Shown piece after piece: positions 12,687-64,000 of a DNA stretch of 64,000 nucleotides. Both the position numbers and the translations under genes were made by a program. The notes below the pieces were generated by a model, which was not told where the DNA came from, searched no databases, and saw only the letters and a program-made list of their open reading frames with translations. The first letter of the stretch is position 1. Each line of letters begins with the position of its first letter. The stretch covers positions 283,735 to 347,734 of the forward strand of contig VXAI01000018.1 of NCBI GenBank assembly GCA_013399305.1, read 5' to 3'. The DNA comes from Rostratula benghalensis (taxonomy: Eukaryota; Chordata; Aves; Charadriiformes; Rostratulidae).

Positions 12687-12699
12687 TTTAATAATCAAT
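12687..12699 (-). promoter_or_regulatory. HNF1-like site upstream of SLC5A10
   Basis: On the minus strand the site reads ATTGATTATTAAA, matching 10 of 12 informative positions of the HNF1 consensus GTTAATNATTAAC. It lies 85 bp before the SLC5A10 start codon. HNF1 factors drive kidney and gut transporter genes, including related SLC5 members, so a promoter role is plausible but untested. No clear TATA box was seen. Confidence 0.4.
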
Positions 12700-12783
12700 G
12701 CCCTCAAGCTGCTAATGAGTTACTGATTTGGGGGTGGGCTCTGTGGGGCTCTGGCTGAGGGTGAAGAAGGAGGCAGAGGAGTG

Positions 12784-52463
<39,680 letters not shown>

Positions 52464-52538
52464 TGGCCTGCCAGCCCCTGGGCAAGGGGAATAGGGGCTG
52501 GGGAGGGGCGGGCAGAAATGGGTATTCAAGCAATAGTT

Positions 52539-52544
52539 TTTATT
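52539..52544 (-). terminator. GRAP: Candidate GRAP poly(A) signal
   Basis: AATAAA on the minus strand, about 870 bp after the GRAP stop and only 76 bp from the SLC5A10 stop on the other strand. I saw no other minus-strand AATAAA between them. Confidence 0.45.
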
Positions 52545-52814
52545 TGTCATATTTAGGACATGGGATGTTTAAATCCACTGGTGTAATGAGATGGGCGTTC
52601 TCAGCACCATGATGCCCTGAGTGCATCCCAGGGGGCTGTGAAATGTGGGGCCATTGTGGGGGCAGCGAGCCTCTGAGGAGGGGTCTGGGGAGAGGTATTG
52701 GGGTGGGTGAGTGAGGGCTGCAGGGGAAGCAAAGCCACAGTGAAAGAGCAGGCACACGAATATGGCCATGGGACCACTGGAAAAGGCACATCCAAACACA
52801 TTTTACTATCTCTA

Positions 52815-52820
52815 AATAAA
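52815..52820 (+). terminator. SLC5A10: Candidate SLC5A10 poly(A) signal
   Basis: First AATAAA after the SLC5A10 stop, 352 bp downstream, in an AT-rich patch (52801-52837). If used, the SLC5A10 3' UTR passes the probable GRAP poly(A) signal on the other strand. Confidence 0.45.
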
Positions 52821-53409
52821 AAAAATAATTAAAAACTGAACCAAAACAAAAGCCACTCTTTGCAGCTATAAACAGCACCTGTGGGACTGAATCCCCCCAA
52901 CCAGCCTTTTCTGGCACCCCGAGCCCTAGCACCCCTCCATACCATTACCTGGCTGCATCCCAGCCCTCCTTGAAGCTGGAGCTTGGCTTAAAGGGTCCAT
53001 AGAGAAGTGAAGTTTTGGGGCACACATGCTCTTACCCCACTGGGGAAACCCACTGGGTTGCTGCCACCCCACTGGGCTGTGGCTCTGGAAAAGTTTTTAT
53101 GGCCCTGGTGCTCCCCAGGGATCACGGCTGCCAGCCTGCAGCGAGAGGCGATGTCCGGGCTGGGGGCGATGGAGGTCTCCTGGGTCGAGGGAGCACGGAG
53201 AACCCGTGGCAGATGTTTCAGGGTGCTGGAGCAGGGCAGCTCCTGGATGAGGATCACCACCAACCTGGCCTCTACCTTCACCACAGCACATGTGGCACCA
53301 GGACCTCGCATGGAGATGGGCACCCCATCCATGGGGACGAAGCAGGCACAAAGCAGCTCCGGTGAGTGGGGGGCAGTGGGGGCCACGGTCCTCCCCGCTT
53401 GCCTGCAGC

Positions 53410-64000
<10,591 letters not shown>

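Larger units (their letters stand above)
52464..53409. other. Convergent 3' region of SLC5A10 and GRAP
   Basis: This 946-bp stretch must hold both 3' UTRs. Opposed poly(A) signals at 52539 (minus) and 52815 (plus) cross over each other. No coding sequence lies in it. Confidence 0.6.

Overview
This is nuclear DNA from a vertebrate, most likely a bird. It holds four spliced protein-coding genes in the order PRPSAP2 (+), SLC5A10 (+), FAM83G (-) and GRAP (-), the arrangement I recall for human 17p11.2. Two truncated CR1 LINE 3' ends, short introns and pentanucleotide satellites point to an avian genome. I recognised the genes by comparing exon translations with remembered mammalian proteins; no database was searched. 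No operon, CRISPR array, tRNA or rRNA gene was seen.

Layout. 1-10390: the last seven coding exons and 3' UTR of PRPSAP2, a catalytically dead partner of PRPP synthetase, in AT-rich DNA. 10390-12783: intergenic DNA with a CR1 fragment and an HNF1-like site just before the next start codon. 12784-52463: SLC5A10, a complete 15-exon sodium/sugar cotransporter of 624 codons. FAM83G (five coding exons, 884 codons) is interleaved with it on the opposite strand. FAM83G exons 1-4 lie in SLC5A10 intron 9, FAM83G exon 5 lies in SLC5A10 intron 8, and SLC5A10 exon 9 sits inside FAM83G intron 4. 53410-58970: GRAP, a complete five-exon SH3-SH2-SH3 adaptor of 217 codons, convergent with SLC5A10. 58971-64000: the GRAP upstream region, with no further gene that I can recognise.

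Every intron in these models is GT-AG, and all exon phases join without a frameshift. The PRPSAP2 exons fit the 369-residue human protein exactly from codon 80, and GRAP is exactly 217 residues. The genes do not form a pathway: PRPSAP2 acts in cytosolic nucleotide metabolism, SLC5A10 in renal-type sugar uptake, FAM83G in CK1/BMP signalling and GRAP in lymphoid receptor signalling. What links them is overlapping transcription. FAM83G mRNA is probably antisense to SLC5A10 exon 8, and the SLC5A10 and GRAP 3' ends probably overlap.

Points worth a second look: the interleaved antisense pair, a G-quadruplex motif touching the proximal PRPSAP2 poly(A) signal, a near-perfect inverted repeat at 46600-46669, a CpG-rich block with a palindromic CRE at 34790-35660, and a pentanucleotide satellite 40 bp before an SLC5A10 splice acceptor. 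I found no wholly new biological system.
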